From JBEVEP01 sp040512755 (lineage in GTDB: Bacteria; Pseudomonadota; Alphaproteobacteria; Rhizobiales; Rhizobiaceae): a DNA stretch of 29,790 bases. Below, one piece after another: positions 1 through 8,320 of the stretch. The DNA is taken from contig JBEVEP010000410.1 of NCBI GenBank assembly GCA_040512755.1, forward strand, positions 1 to 29,790. Reading direction: 5' to 3'. A program made the translations under genes and the position numbers. The notes beneath the pieces are model-generated. The model saw only the letters and a list, made by a program, of their open reading frames with translations, did no database searches and had not been told where the DNA came from. The first letter of the stretch is position 1, and every line of letters begins with the position of its first letter.

Positions 1-694
1 TGGCGCGGCGCGAGTTGGAGATGACGCATTGCTTGCCTGAGGCCGTCACCAGGATGACGCTGACGCTGTCGAAGTCGCCCAGTTCGCCGATCTTCTTGTC
101 GACAAGCACCGACGCCTGCGCGCTGACCGAGACTGGTTCTTCACCGAGCAGGAACCGCGCCATATCGAAATCGTGGATGGTCATGTCCCGGAAGATTCCG
201 CCGGAACGCGTGATGTAGTCGTAAGGCGGCGCACCGGGATCGCGAGACGTGATCGTCACCATTTCGACATCGCCCACCAAACCGTCATCGATCGCCTTGC
301 GCACCGCGGCGAAATGCGGATCGAAGCGGCGATTGAAGCCGACCATCAAAGTCGCGCCAGTCTTCTCGACAACTGCGAGGCATTTCTTCACCCGATCCAC
401 GTCGAGATCGATCGGCTTTTCACAAAAGATCGCCTTCCCGGCCTTGGCAAAACGCTCGATCAGATCGGCATGCGTATCGGTTGGAGTGCAGATAATGACG
501 GCATCGACGTCCGTCGCCTTCTCGATCTCGTCAATCGACCGGACCGCAGCGCCATAGGCGCCGGCCAACTCCGTCGCCGCCTTCTCGAAGGCGTCTGCCA
601 CGGCAATAAGCCGCGCCTGCGGGTTGGATGCCACAGCCTTTGCGTGAACCTTGCCAATTCGCCCGGCGCCCAGAAGTGCAAAACCAGTTGTCAT
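1..694 (-). CDS. iolG: Inositol 2-dehydrogenase (Gfo/Idh/MocA family), 3' end off the left edge
   Basis: This gene reads on the minus strand from an ATG at 694 and is still open at base 1, giving 231 residues of a protein usually about 330 long. The N-terminus has a Rossmann fold, with GAGRIG at residues 9-14. EKP follows at 92-94, and the segment DMTIHDFD starts at D170. K93, D170 and H174 sit where B. subtilis inositol dehydrogenase has its catalytic Lys97, Asp172 and His176. The family oxidises myo-inositol to 2-keto-myo-inositol with NAD in the cytoplasm. A ribosome site AGGTGA lies 5 bases before the ATG. The gene is 61 bases downstream of the IolI-like gene and probably shares its transcript. 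Rhizopine use in rhizobia is known to need inositol dehydrogenase, which links this gene to the divergent mocDEF. A related MocA-type dehydrogenase is the main alternative. Confidence 0.9.
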   Translation of the reverse strand, partial: MTTGFALLGAGRIGKVHAKAVASNPQARLIAVADAFEKAATELAGAYGAAVRSIDEIEKATDVDAVIICTPTDTHADLIERFAKAGKAIFCEKPIDLDVDRVKKCLAVVEKTGATLMVGFNRRFDPHFAAVRKAIDDGLVGDVEMVTITSRDPGAPPYDYITRSGGIFRDMTIHDFDMARFLLGEEPVSVSAQASVLVDKKIGELGDFDSVSVILVTASGKQCVISNSRRA

Positions 695-755
695 CTCGTC
701 ACCTATCAAGTTGCGCAACAATACTGATCATTTTTGAACATGTGACCCAAAACGG

Positions 756-1571
756 CTACACGCGAGCCTTGATGAAGGCGATGCTGTCGGCCAACGCCTT
801 CGCCGGGTCTCCAAGCGCATAAACGGCAGGCGAGAACGGCTCGAAGGAGAACGGCCCGGCATAGCCCGCCTTGCTGAGTGCCCTGATCTGACCGACATTG
901 TCGAGCCGATCTGCTTCATCCACGAGCACGCGATGCGGGTCGCGCATGTCGTCGACCTGCACAGCGCCATCCGTTACACCCGAAATGTGAACAAGCCCGG
1001 TCAAGGCTGGAAAGAGGTCGGCTTCGCCCGCCAGATGGTGGTGGAACGTGTCGTGGACCAGTTTGAATGGACCGTCGATCCCATCAATGGCCTCTGCCGC
1101 TTCGCGCTTGGACCGCAGCGAGCAGATGGTGAAGCCAAGCGGCTCGACCAGGCCGATGAGGCCCCGATCGCTGAGAATGGGTTTGAGCGCGCGCAATGCA
1201 GTGCGAAGGTTTCTCTGCCGTTCGCCATCCGCCTGTCCCGATCCGTCATTGACAGGCACGAGAACCAGCGCCGCGACGCCCGCATCGCGCGAATAGTCGG
1301 CAAGTTCGACTGCCTCGGCCTCACGGGCAGAGTTCCAATCGTTGAAGCGCTGAAGCGCGTTGATCGTGATCAACGAGATTCCGGCATCCCGGGCCTGCTG
1401 GCCGATGGCGGCTGCCGGTGTCCCGTCGATGATCGCATTGCCTGACAGGTCGTTGCGGATCTCAGCCTGGGTTACGCCAACCTTCCGACAAAGCTCAAAG
1501 AACAAGTCCGGACGCAGCGAGGGCGCCGCCATGTGGTTGAGCGCAAAGGAAAGCTGAGGGGCGGCTGGCAT
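756..1571 (-). CDS. IolI-like sugar isomerase/epimerase (TIM barrel)
   Basis: This is a 271-residue cytoplasmic protein of the xylose-isomerase-like / AP endonuclease 2 TIM-barrel family. Candidate divalent-metal ligands are E143 (VEPLGF), D174 (HDTFHH), H195 (VHISG) and E244 (SFEPF). Their spacing closely follows the Glu142, Asp174, His200 and Glu246 ligands of B. subtilis IolI, as does the length. IolI isomerises 2-keto-myo-inositol, the product of IolG, and iolG lies 61 bases downstream, so this function fits. MocC-like proteins of rhizopine catabolism belong to the same broad fold and remain an alternative. The ATG is preceded by AAGGAG. The 212-base gap upstream holds a perfect inverted repeat that may be the operator of this transcript. 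Confidence 0.75.
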   Translation of the reverse strand: MPAAPQLSFALNHMAAPSLRPDLFFELCRKVGVTQAEIRNDLSGNAIIDGTPAAAIGQQARDAGISLITINALQRFNDWNSAREAEAVELADYSRDAGVAALVLVPVNDGSGQADGERQRNLRTALRALKPILSDRGLIGLVEPLGFTICSLRSKREAAEAIDGIDGPFKLVHDTFHHHLAGEADLFPALTGLVHISGVTDGAVQVDDMRDPHRVLVDEADRLDNVGQIRALSKAGYAGPFSFEPFSPAVYALGDPAKALADSIAFIKARV

Positions 1572-1668
1572 GAGGTTCTCCTTGTCATTTCACCATGCTG
1601 GCTCGCCCGGCGCGGCCGCTGCTTGCAATCGTCTGGCCAGTTTGAATAGTCAATGTGCAACTCTGATG

Positions 1669-1694
1669 AAAATCTATCATCTCTGATAGATTTT
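1669..1694. promoter_or_regulatory. Perfect 11-bp inverted repeat, candidate operator of the iol genes
   Basis: The arms AAAATCTATCA (1669-1679) and TGATAGATTTT (1684-1694) are exact reverse complements around the 4-base spacer TCTC. The direct repeat TGATGAAA flanks them at 1664-1671 and 1694-1701. The site lies about 98 bases upstream of the IolI-like start and downstream of the lacI stop, a position suited to control of the two inositol genes. The half-site TGATAGA recurs at 2857-2863 in the lacI-mocD intergenic region. A transcript hairpin ending the lacI message is an alternative, since the arm ends in four T. Confidence 0.55.
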
Positions 1695-1783
1695 GATGAA
1701 ACAAGCTTGGCAAGCGTGCACTTTCCTGCGCGCAGCCGGCTTCTTATTCTCACATGGGAACGCGATGTGGCAGCCCAAATCCT

Positions 1784-2824
1784 TCAAATATTCTCGGGCA
1801 AATAGATGTCGAACGGCAAGAAGGTCTGGCCGGGAACATTGGCCGCACCGTCCCGTATCGCATTGGCCATCAGGTCGACGAGTTCGCGGCACATCCGCGC
1901 AAGGGGAGTAGCGATGATCATTGTGACGAGATTATCCGCCAGCGCGGCGCGCGACTCCGGGGTGAGTTCGTTGCAGATCACGACCGGAGGCTTTTCCGGC
2001 GCTGCCGCTCTCAAGGCCGTTATGGCTCCCTCCATGCCGCCGCCGGTGATACAGCAGCCGACAAGGTCGGGATGCTCCTTCAGAAGATCAAGCATCGCCT
2101 GATGGGTCAGTTCATTGCTCTCCAGGTTGACCAATGTCTCCAGCACCGTGAACTCCGGCGCGTTCTCACGGAAGTAGGAGCGGAGTCCGATCTCGCGTAA
2201 TTCGTGGCCATGAAAACGATGGCTGCCGACGAAGACAGCCACCTTGCCAGGCTTTTTCGCGCATCTTGCGATCATCCAGGCCGCCGTACGCCCTGCCTTG
2301 CGGTTGTTGAGACCGACATAGCCCTCCCTAACACCCGGCGCGAAATCGGACAGGAGAGAGAACACTGGAATCCCCCGCGCCTTTAGTGCCTCAACGGCTG
2401 CGGTGACTGTCGGGTGATCCGGGCTGACCAGCGCCACGGCGCGCGTGCGTGCGGCGAGCTTTTCGAGGCGGCTCACAATCTCATCGGGCGACTGGCTCGA
2501 CCAGAAGTCGATAACAGGCACACCGCGAAATTTTGGCGCCTGCGTCGCGGCAATCTCTACCTCGCGCGCGAACTCCTGATAGAAATGCTGTTCGGGTTTC
2601 TGCAGCAGGAATCCCAGCCTGTATTCCGGAAGATCCTGCCGCATCCGCTGCTTGATCAGACCCGTGGCATGATAGCCGATAGCGTTCGCGGCTTCGAAAA
2701 CCCTTTGAGCCGTATCCTCGCGAACCGGAAGGCGACCGTTCAGTACTCGATCGACCGTCGCGACCGAGACGCCGGAGACGCGCGCAAGATCCGCAATCGT
2801 CGGACGTCTAACCAAGATGGCCAC
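1784..2824 (-). CDS. LacI-family transcriptional regulator of the inositol/moc block
   Basis: This is a 346-residue protein of normal LacI length. The N-terminal helix-turn-helix lies at about residues 8-27 (TIADLARVSGVSVATVDRVL), followed by the hinge-helix region with LNGR. The rest is a periplasmic-binding-protein-like effector domain, with GYVGLNNRKAGRTAAWM and VCNE-type ligand-site segments. It should bind DNA as a dimer and respond to a sugar or polyol. It sits between the minus-strand inositol genes, 212 bases downstream, and the divergent mocDEF, so it is well placed to repress both and itself. Inverted repeats with shared TGATAGA half-sites lie on each side. The effector cannot be read from the sequence; an inositol-type ligand is inferred from context only. 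Confidence 0.88.
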   Translation of the reverse strand: MAILVRRPTIADLARVSGVSVATVDRVLNGRLPVREDTAQRVFEAANAIGYHATGLIKQRMRQDLPEYRLGFLLQKPEQHFYQEFAREVEIAATQAPKFRGVPVIDFWSSQSPDEIVSRLEKLAARTRAVALVSPDHPTVTAAVEALKARGIPVFSLLSDFAPGVREGYVGLNNRKAGRTAAWMIARCAKKPGKVAVFVGSHRFHGHELREIGLRSYFRENAPEFTVLETLVNLESNELTHQAMLDLLKEHPDLVGCCITGGGMEGAITALRAAAPEKPPVVICNELTPESRAALADNLVTMIIATPLARMCRELVDLMANAIRDGAANVPGQTFLPFDIYLPENI

Positions 2825-2855
2825 CCTCTATCCACGTTCGGATCGATGATAATAA

Positions 2856-2891
2856 ATGATAGAAAACATTTCAACAGCATTGAATGAAATG
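2856..2891. promoter_or_regulatory. Candidate operator region between lacI and mocD
   Basis: The 140-base divergent interval is AT-rich next to lacI. It holds ATGATAGA (2856-2863), sharing TGATAGA with the repeat at 1669-1694. It also holds a second inverted repeat, CATTTCA (2867-2873) and TGAAATG (2885-2891), with 11 bases between the arms. Either could bind the adjacent LacI protein. The two motifs are not the same word, so the true operator is uncertain. Confidence 0.4.
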
Positions 2892-2964
2892 AGTGAAATT
2901 GGTAACGTCTAATGAAGGAGCCCGGAGGCGTGATACCCCGGAAGCCAGCATCCTGGAGATCAAT

Positions 2965-4074
2965 ATGAGCGCAGCTTTATCTGCCGGCGAATACCGGCCG
3001 ACGAAACGCGACTATAGCCTGATCGGACGCGACTCCCAGCGCGCCGTCGAAACCGGACTGTCGGCAGCAGAATGGTATCACACCGATATTCCACGCAAGC
3101 AGATGAAAGAACTGATGAAGCGGGATGACGGGCCAGCCATCCGTGACACGATCATCTGGTTGAGCGCAATCATTCTGAGTGGCGCCGGCGGCGCATACTT
3201 CTGGGGCACGTGGTGGTGCGTTCCATTCTTCTTTGCCTATGGAGTCCTCTACGGCTCTTCTACAGACTCGCGCTGGCACGAATGCGGCCACGGCACGGCT
3301 TTCAAGACGCAGTGGATGAACGACGCTGTCTATCAGCTTGCCTGCTTCATGATCATGCGCAACCCGGTAACCTGGCGCTGGAGCCATACGCGCCATCACA
3401 CCGATACGATCATCGTCGGGCGCGACCCTGAGATCGCCGTGATGCGGCCCCCTGCCCTTCTGAAGACGATCCTGCTGTTCGTGGGTGTGGGCGATGTCTG
3501 GCACGCGATGATCGACATGGTGCGCAATGCCGCTGGCGTTATCAGCAAAGAAGAAAAGACTTTCATCCCGGAATCGGAGCAGCCCAAGGCCATTTTCGTC
3601 GCGCGGATTTGGCTTGCCATCTACGTCGCGACGATAGCGACAGCCTTCTATTTGAACTCGCTGTTGCCGCTCATGCTGATCGGATTGCCTCGCATCTATG
3701 GAGCCTGGCATTTCGTCATGACCGGCCTGCTCCAGCATGGCGGGCTCGCCGACAACGTCACCGATCATCGGCTGAACAGCCGCACGGTCTATATGAACCC
3801 GGTGAGCCGCTTCATCTACTGGAACATGAACTACCACGTGGAGCATCACATGTTCCCCATGGTGCCGTATCACGCGCTGCCGAAGCTGCACGAATTGATC
3901 AAGCACGACCTGCCCGCGCCGACACCGTCCATACTGGCCGGTTACCGTGAAATGATTCCGGCCTTCCTCAGGCAGCTGCGGAACGAGAACTATTTCATCG
4001 AGCGCGAATTGCCACCAACGGCGCGTCCCTATCGCGAGGAATTCCACAGCGAAATTGTTGCTGAAGCGCAGTAG
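2965..4074 (+). CDS. mocD: MocD-like membrane di-iron oxygenase (fatty acid desaturase superfamily)
   Basis: This is a 369-residue integral membrane protein with the three histidine boxes of the desaturase/hydroxylase superfamily: HECGH (105-109), HTRHH (141-145) and HVEHH (291-295). These hold two iron atoms that activate oxygen. Hydrophobic segments near 65-100 and 210-245 anchor it in the inner membrane. It is followed by a Rieske ferredoxin and a ferredoxin reductase, the same order as rhizobial mocDEF. In that system the complex is proposed to demethylate the rhizopine 3-O-methyl-scyllo-inosamine. I chose the ATG at 2965 because GGAG lies 7 bases before it; a GTG at 2893 would add 24 residues of unlikely composition. 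A general desaturase or alkane-hydroxylase role is possible but fits the gene order less well. Confidence 0.85.
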   Translation: MSAALSAGEYRPTKRDYSLIGRDSQRAVETGLSAAEWYHTDIPRKQMKELMKRDDGPAIRDTIIWLSAIILSGAGGAYFWGTWWCVPFFFAYGVLYGSSTDSRWHECGHGTAFKTQWMNDAVYQLACFMIMRNPVTWRWSHTRHHTDTIIVGRDPEIAVMRPPALLKTILLFVGVGDVWHAMIDMVRNAAGVISKEEKTFIPESEQPKAIFVARIWLAIYVATIATAFYLNSLLPLMLIGLPRIYGAWHFVMTGLLQHGGLADNVTDHRLNSRTVYMNPVSRFIYWNMNYHVEHHMFPMVPYHALPKLHELIKHDLPAPTPSILAGYREMIPAFLRQLRNENYFIERELPPTARPYREEFHSEIVAEAQ

Positions 4075-4203
4075 CGCCCAGACGCTCAGACGCAAACCGG
4101 GGCGACGTTCCTCGCGCCCGACAGGAATCGCGTCCGCAAATCCGGAAATTTGAGCCTCGGGAGTAGTGCTCGAACATTGGTAGCAGATGTCAGGGAGAGA
4201 AAA

Positions 4204-4518
4204 ATGTCGGATTGGATCGAAGCGTGCGAAGCTGAAGACATCGACGAGGAGGACGTTATCCGTTTCGACCACGCCGGACGAACCTTCGCGATCTACCGCA
4301 GCCCCGACGATGAGTATTTCGCGACGGACGGCCTGTGCACGCACGAGCAGGTCCATCTCTCCGGCGGCCTTGTGATGGACGATATTATCGAGTGCCCGAA
4401 GCACAACGGCCGATTCAACTACAAAACCGGAGCGGCCAGAGGCGCGCCGGTCTGCGTTAATCTCAAGACTTATCCGGTCAAGGTGGAAGCCGGCAAAGTC
4501 TTCCTGCAGGTTGGATGA
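4204..4518 (+). CDS. mocE: MocE-type Rieske [2Fe-2S] ferredoxin
   Basis: This 104-residue soluble protein has the Rieske cluster ligands C45-T-H47 and C64-P-K-H67. It has no catalytic oxygenase domain, so it is an electron carrier: it should take electrons from the reductase encoded next and pass them to the di-iron centre of MocD. The acidic N-terminal half (EACEAEDIDEED) is usual for a ferredoxin that docks with partner proteins. The ATG follows a purine-rich GGGAGAG. The stop codon overlaps the reductase start in ATGA, which suggests translational coupling. A 129-base gap separates it from mocD with no clear terminator, so all three genes probably share one transcript. Confidence 0.9.
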   Translation: MSDWIEACEAEDIDEEDVIRFDHAGRTFAIYRSPDDEYFATDGLCTHEQVHLSGGLVMDDIIECPKHNGRFNYKTGAARGAPVCVNLKTYPVKVEAGKVFLQVG

Positions 4519-5756
4519 CGGCCATGCCGGAGGGGATGGTTATCATCGGTGCAGGCGAGTGCGGTGGTCGAGCCGCACTCGCCCTGCGCGAATACGGCTA
4601 CGACGGCCCCATCACCTTGATCGGCGCAGAGCCGCACCTGCCTTATGAAAGGCCGCCGCTCTCCAAGGACGCAATGACCAGTGCTGAGGCGCCAACGGCG
4701 CGCAGCATTGTCACCACGGAAGCGCTAGCGGAAAAGGGGATTGCGTTCTTCGACCGAAACCCCGTTGTAAGCATCGACCGCGAGGCAGGAACGGTCCGGC
4801 TGGCTGATGGCAACAGCCTTGGCTATGACAAACTGCTGCTCGCGACCGGCGCGGTTCCGCGCAAGCTGCCACTGGCCCCTTCCGGTCCTCGCGTGGCCTA
4901 TCTCCGGACTTTCGACGATGCTTTGGCGATCCGCTCCCACCTTGCTCCCGGTCGCCGGGTCGCAATCGTCGGAGGCGGTTTTATCGGCCTCGAGCTCGCC
5001 GCATCAGCACGCATGCGCGGGGCGGAAGTCATTGTCGTGGAGGCGCAGCCACGCATCCTTATGCGCGGCGTTCCATCCGAGATCGCCGACATCGTCCATG
5101 CGCTTCATACAAGCCGAGGGGTTGAGATCCTATGCGGAGCAGCTATCGCTGCGGTCGAAGTAAACGATGACAGCGTGCGAATTGCGCTTTCGGGGGGCCG
5201 ACTGATCGAAGCCGACCTCGTGGTCATCGGCGTCGGAGCCATCCCGGTCACAGCGCTCGCCGAGGCTGCAGGTCTCACGTTGGAGAACGGGATAGCGGTC
5301 GACGACCGCCTTCGCACAAGTGACCCAGACATATTCGCGGCCGGGGATTGCTGCTCCTTCCCGCTCTCAATCTATGCGGGCCGCCGGGTGCGTCTGGAGT
5401 CCTGGCGTAATGCTCAAGACCAGGGCGCGCTTGCCGCCAGGAACATGCTCTATGCAGACGAAGCCCACGCTGCAGTGCCATGGTTCTGGTCAGATCAGTA
5501 CGACATGACCCTGCAGATTGCCGGCCTGGCTGACGAAGGGCGGAACGTCGTGCGGCGCGATCTTGGTGACGACGCCTTTATCCTGTTCCATCTCGCCGAT
5601 GACGGACGATTGGTTGCGGCAAGCGGCATAGGCCCAGGGAATGCCGTTGCCAAGGACATACGGCTGGCAGAGATGCTGATCGCCAGACAGGCGCGGCCGG
5701 ATCCCTCCGACCTGGCCTCGGTGGAAGTGAAGCTCAAGAAGCTGCTCGCAGCCTGA
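4515..5756 (+). CDS. mocF: MocF-like FAD/NAD(P)H ferredoxin reductase
   Basis: This is a 413-residue flavoprotein of the rhodocoxin/putidaredoxin reductase type. The FAD-binding motif GAGECGG lies at 12-18, and a second dinucleotide fold for NAD(P)H has GGGFIG at 153-158. The late FAD motif PDIFAAGDCC follows at 271-280, and the C-terminal reductase domain is complete. It should pass electrons from NAD(P)H to the Rieske protein MocE, whose gene it overlaps by 4 bases (ATGA). The ATG at 4524 is a possible alternative start. With MocD and MocE it makes a complete three-component oxygenase. The first glycine motif has a Cys (GECGG), which is common in this family and does not indicate damage. 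Confidence 0.88.
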   Translation: MTAMPEGMVIIGAGECGGRAALALREYGYDGPITLIGAEPHLPYERPPLSKDAMTSAEAPTARSIVTTEALAEKGIAFFDRNPVVSIDREAGTVRLADGNSLGYDKLLLATGAVPRKLPLAPSGPRVAYLRTFDDALAIRSHLAPGRRVAIVGGGFIGLELAASARMRGAEVIVVEAQPRILMRGVPSEIADIVHALHTSRGVEILCGAAIAAVEVNDDSVRIALSGGRLIEADLVVIGVGAIPVTALAEAAGLTLENGIAVDDRLRTSDPDIFAAGDCCSFPLSIYAGRRVRLESWRNAQDQGALAARNMLYADEAHAAVPWFWSDQYDMTLQIAGLADEGRNVVRRDLGDDAFILFHLADDGRLVAASGIGPGNAVAKDIRLAEMLIARQARPDPSDLASVEVKLKKLLAA

Positions 5757-6035
5757 CACCGCAGGGATTGCCGCGGCGCGAGCCGCGCGCAACGGACTTG
5801 ATCGCCGGGATAGCGGTTCCCACTGTCAATTGGTTCACAGACAACCCGTTCCCGATCCGCTTCCTTGCCAAGCAGATCGCCATACCGTCGGGATGGTCCT
5901 GACGCTGGTTGAAGGCTGGCGCGGAGGCAATTGGTGCGGGACGGTTTGCTGGACTCGCCCTTGCAGTGCAAGCGTAACAAGCCTTCGTGGATTTTCTTCC
6001 GGCCCTCGGCTACTCTCTGGCCAAGGAGGCTGAAC

Positions 6036-8270
6036 ATGGAACGTCGGCTTGCCGCGGTCCTTGCCTTCGACATGGTGGGTTACTCCCGCCTCGTTGGCGT
6101 GGACGAACAGCGTACACTGGCCACATTCAAACGGCACCGCAGCGAAATCTTCAATCCGAGAGCCGCCCAATATCACGGTCGCATAGTCAAGTTTACCGGC
6201 GACGGGGCTCTGATCGAATTTCCGAGCGTCGTCGACTCGGTCAGCTTTGCGGTAGAAGCACAGCTCGCCCTTTACGACGAGAATGCCGCGCTTCCTGAAG
6301 ACCAAAAGTGCCAGTACAGAGTTGGCGTCAATATCGGCGATATCGTCCTCGACGAAGGCGATATCTTCGGAGATGGCGTGAACGTCGCCACGCGGTTGCA
6401 GCAAATCGCCGAACCCGGCGATGTGAACCTATCCGGGACTGCCTACGACCAGGTGAAAGGCAAGCTCGACCTGACTTTTGAGCATCTGGGCGAAAAACGT
6501 GTCAAGAACATCGCAGCGCCGGTCAATGTTTATCGGGTTCTGCTCGACGACAAGGCGCTCGCATTGTCGACGCCCGTAGCGTTCCCAACCGCGCCGGCCC
6601 AGCACAAGCGAAGAAGGATAGCCGCCGCCGTCGCCATCCCGCTTCTGGCGCTTGCAGCAGCAGGCGTATGGTGGTGGCAACCCTGGACGTATGCGCAGCC
6701 GGAGACGACCGTAGAGCGGTTCGCCTATCCCCTACCCGACAAGCCTTCGATCGCGGTGCTGCCCTTTATCAACGTCAGCGGCGACACAGAACACGACCAC
6801 CTTGCGGAAGGTCTGACCGACGACCTGATTACCGAACTATCGAAAGTTTCCGGTCTTTTCGTCATCGCCCGCCATTCCGTATTTGCACTGAAGGAGACGG
6901 CCGGAAAGATCCAGGAAGTTGCTGCCGAACTCGGCGTTCATTTTGTACTGGAAGGAACGCTGCAACGGGCTGGCCCGCGCCTGCGGATCAACGTCAAACT
7001 GATCGATGCTCTCACAGGTCTCTCCCTTTGGGCTGAGCGCTATGACCGCCAGTACACCGACCTTTTTGCAGTTCAGGACGACGTCATCGGCAAGATTATT
7101 TCAGCATTGGAAGTCAAGCTGAGTGAAGGCGAGCGCAACGTCCTTGCTCGAATCCCGACGGACAATCTCGAGGCCTACGACTATTACCTCCGGGCCGAAC
7201 AGGAGGGTTTTCTCTACAGCGACGTCGAGACTTACCGCCGGACCCTTTCCTTCTATCAGAAAGCCATCGATCTCGACCCCAGCTTTGCTGACGCCCATGC
7301 CGGCATCGCGCGCGTGGCGGTGGATGTCTGGCGGAACGACTACAATATGCTCTGGTCGGCAGCGGTAGCGCGAAAGATTGCCTATGACGCGGCTGGCGAA
7401 GCCTTGAGGCTCGATCCCAACAACGCAAGGGCCCATACCGTTCTGGCCCTTCTGCAGCTGGTCGACAAGCGCGAAGCCGAAGCACGCGATTCCGCGAACC
7501 GGGCAGTTGCGGCCCAGCCGAACAATGCCGAGGCTCACGCCAGTCTTGCGCTGATCCTCGTTCACACTGGCAGCCCGGACCTGGCGCTCTCCGAATTGGA
7601 CCAGGCGCTGCGGCTCGACCCCGCGCCGTCGCCAAGCTTCCAGTTGTTGGCCGGCGTCGTGCTTTACAGCGCGAAGGAAAACGAACGAGCAATCCCCCTG
7701 CTGGAAAGCGCTCGCAACGCACTACCCAGCGCCGAACCTGCGCGTGAATACCTGGCGGCAGCCTACGCACGGCGTGGGGACGAAGGACGAGCGCAGAAGG
7801 AAGCGGCGACCTTGCTTGAGCTCTTTCCAGACAGCAATCTGACCTATTACCGCTACCTCTATGATTACTGGCGAGAGGAAGATCTTCGCTATCACCTCAC
7901 CGGCCTTCAGATGGCGGGCATTCCGGAATGGCCATCCGGTTTTGAAGGCAAGGAGTCAGACCGGCTGGTAGGCGATGAACTCAAGAATCTTGTCACCGAC
8001 AAGACCTGGATTGGCAAGCACAAGAACGGAACAAGCTTCGTGCAGTATTTTGACAAGTCAGGAAACACCGCTTACCGCAGCGCCAATTCAAATATCACGG
8101 GCGTAATCGATATTCGCGACAACAGCCTTTGCGAACAATTCGACGGATACTTCCTGGATCTGATGGCTTGCGGCTACGTCTATCGCAACACAACCGAGAA
8201 GACCAGTGACGGCAAATACATACACGTCACGCCGCAGGCGCTCAAATTCTTCTCGGTTGAACAGAATTAG
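6036..8270 (+). CDS. Class III adenylate/guanylate cyclase with TolB-like and TPR regions
   Basis: This is a 744-residue, multi-domain, membrane-anchored protein. The cyclase domain (about 3-168) keeps its key residues: metal-binding D12 (FDMVGYS) and D56 (FTGDGALIEF), the likely purine-selecting K52, and N116 and R120 (GDGVNVATRL). One membrane helix lies at about 195-214 behind a KRRR stretch, so the cyclase should face the cytoplasm and the rest the periplasm. Next come a TolB-like segment (about 232-350, beginning SIAVLPFINVSG), a set of TPR-like helical repeats (about 370-610) and a C-terminal region of about 120 residues (GLQMAGIPEWP onward) that I do not recognise. It probably makes cyclic AMP in response to a periplasmic cue. 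An excellent AAGGAGG before the ATG at 6036 decides the start. The 279 bases upstream hold no gene I can support. Confidence 0.9.
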   Translation: MERRLAAVLAFDMVGYSRLVGVDEQRTLATFKRHRSEIFNPRAAQYHGRIVKFTGDGALIEFPSVVDSVSFAVEAQLALYDENAALPEDQKCQYRVGVNIGDIVLDEGDIFGDGVNVATRLQQIAEPGDVNLSGTAYDQVKGKLDLTFEHLGEKRVKNIAAPVNVYRVLLDDKALALSTPVAFPTAPAQHKRRRIAAAVAIPLLALAAAGVWWWQPWTYAQPETTVERFAYPLPDKPSIAVLPFINVSGDTEHDHLAEGLTDDLITELSKVSGLFVIARHSVFALKETAGKIQEVAAELGVHFVLEGTLQRAGPRLRINVKLIDALTGLSLWAERYDRQYTDLFAVQDDVIGKIISALEVKLSEGERNVLARIPTDNLEAYDYYLRAEQEGFLYSDVETYRRTLSFYQKAIDLDPSFADAHAGIARVAVDVWRNDYNMLWSAAVARKIAYDAAGEALRLDPNNARAHTVLALLQLVDKREAEARDSANRAVAAQPNNAEAHASLALILVHTGSPDLALSELDQALRLDPAPSPSFQLLAGVVLYSAKENERAIPLLESARNALPSAEPAREYLAAAYARRGDEGRAQKEAATLLELFPDSNLTYYRYLYDYWREEDLRYHLTGLQMAGIPEWPSGFEGKESDRLVGDELKNLVTDKTWIGKHKNGTSFVQYFDKSGNTAYRSANSNITGVIDIRDNSLCEQFDGYFLDLMACGYVYRNTTEKTSDGKYIHVTPQALKFFSVEQN

Positions 8271-8294
8271 GGGCGGGTTATCGCCGACGCCCCT
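8269..8294. terminator. Hairpin between convergent cyclase and YHS genes
   Basis: The arms AGGGGCG (8269-8275) and CGCCCCT (8288-8294) pair perfectly and overlap the cyclase stop codon. No T-run follows on the plus strand, so it is at best a weak or Rho-assisted terminator. Its place between converging genes supports the role. Confidence 0.4.
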
Positions 8295-8320
8295 CTGCCA
8301 TGCAGTCGATCGGATCCAAG

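Noticed and set aside
2893..2964. GTG start 24 codons before the chosen mocD start
   Set aside because: It overlaps the inverted repeat and lacks a proper ribosome site, whereas the ATG at 2965 has GGAG at good spacing.
2977..4404. A 475-codon open frame on the minus strand opposite mocD and mocE
   Set aside because: It mirrors real genes with intact His boxes and Rieske ligands; the frame results from high GC and codon bias and has no recognisable domain.
5757..6035. Possible gene between mocF and the cyclase
   Set aside because: Open frames here are extensions or shadows of neighbours, with no ribosome site or family signal.
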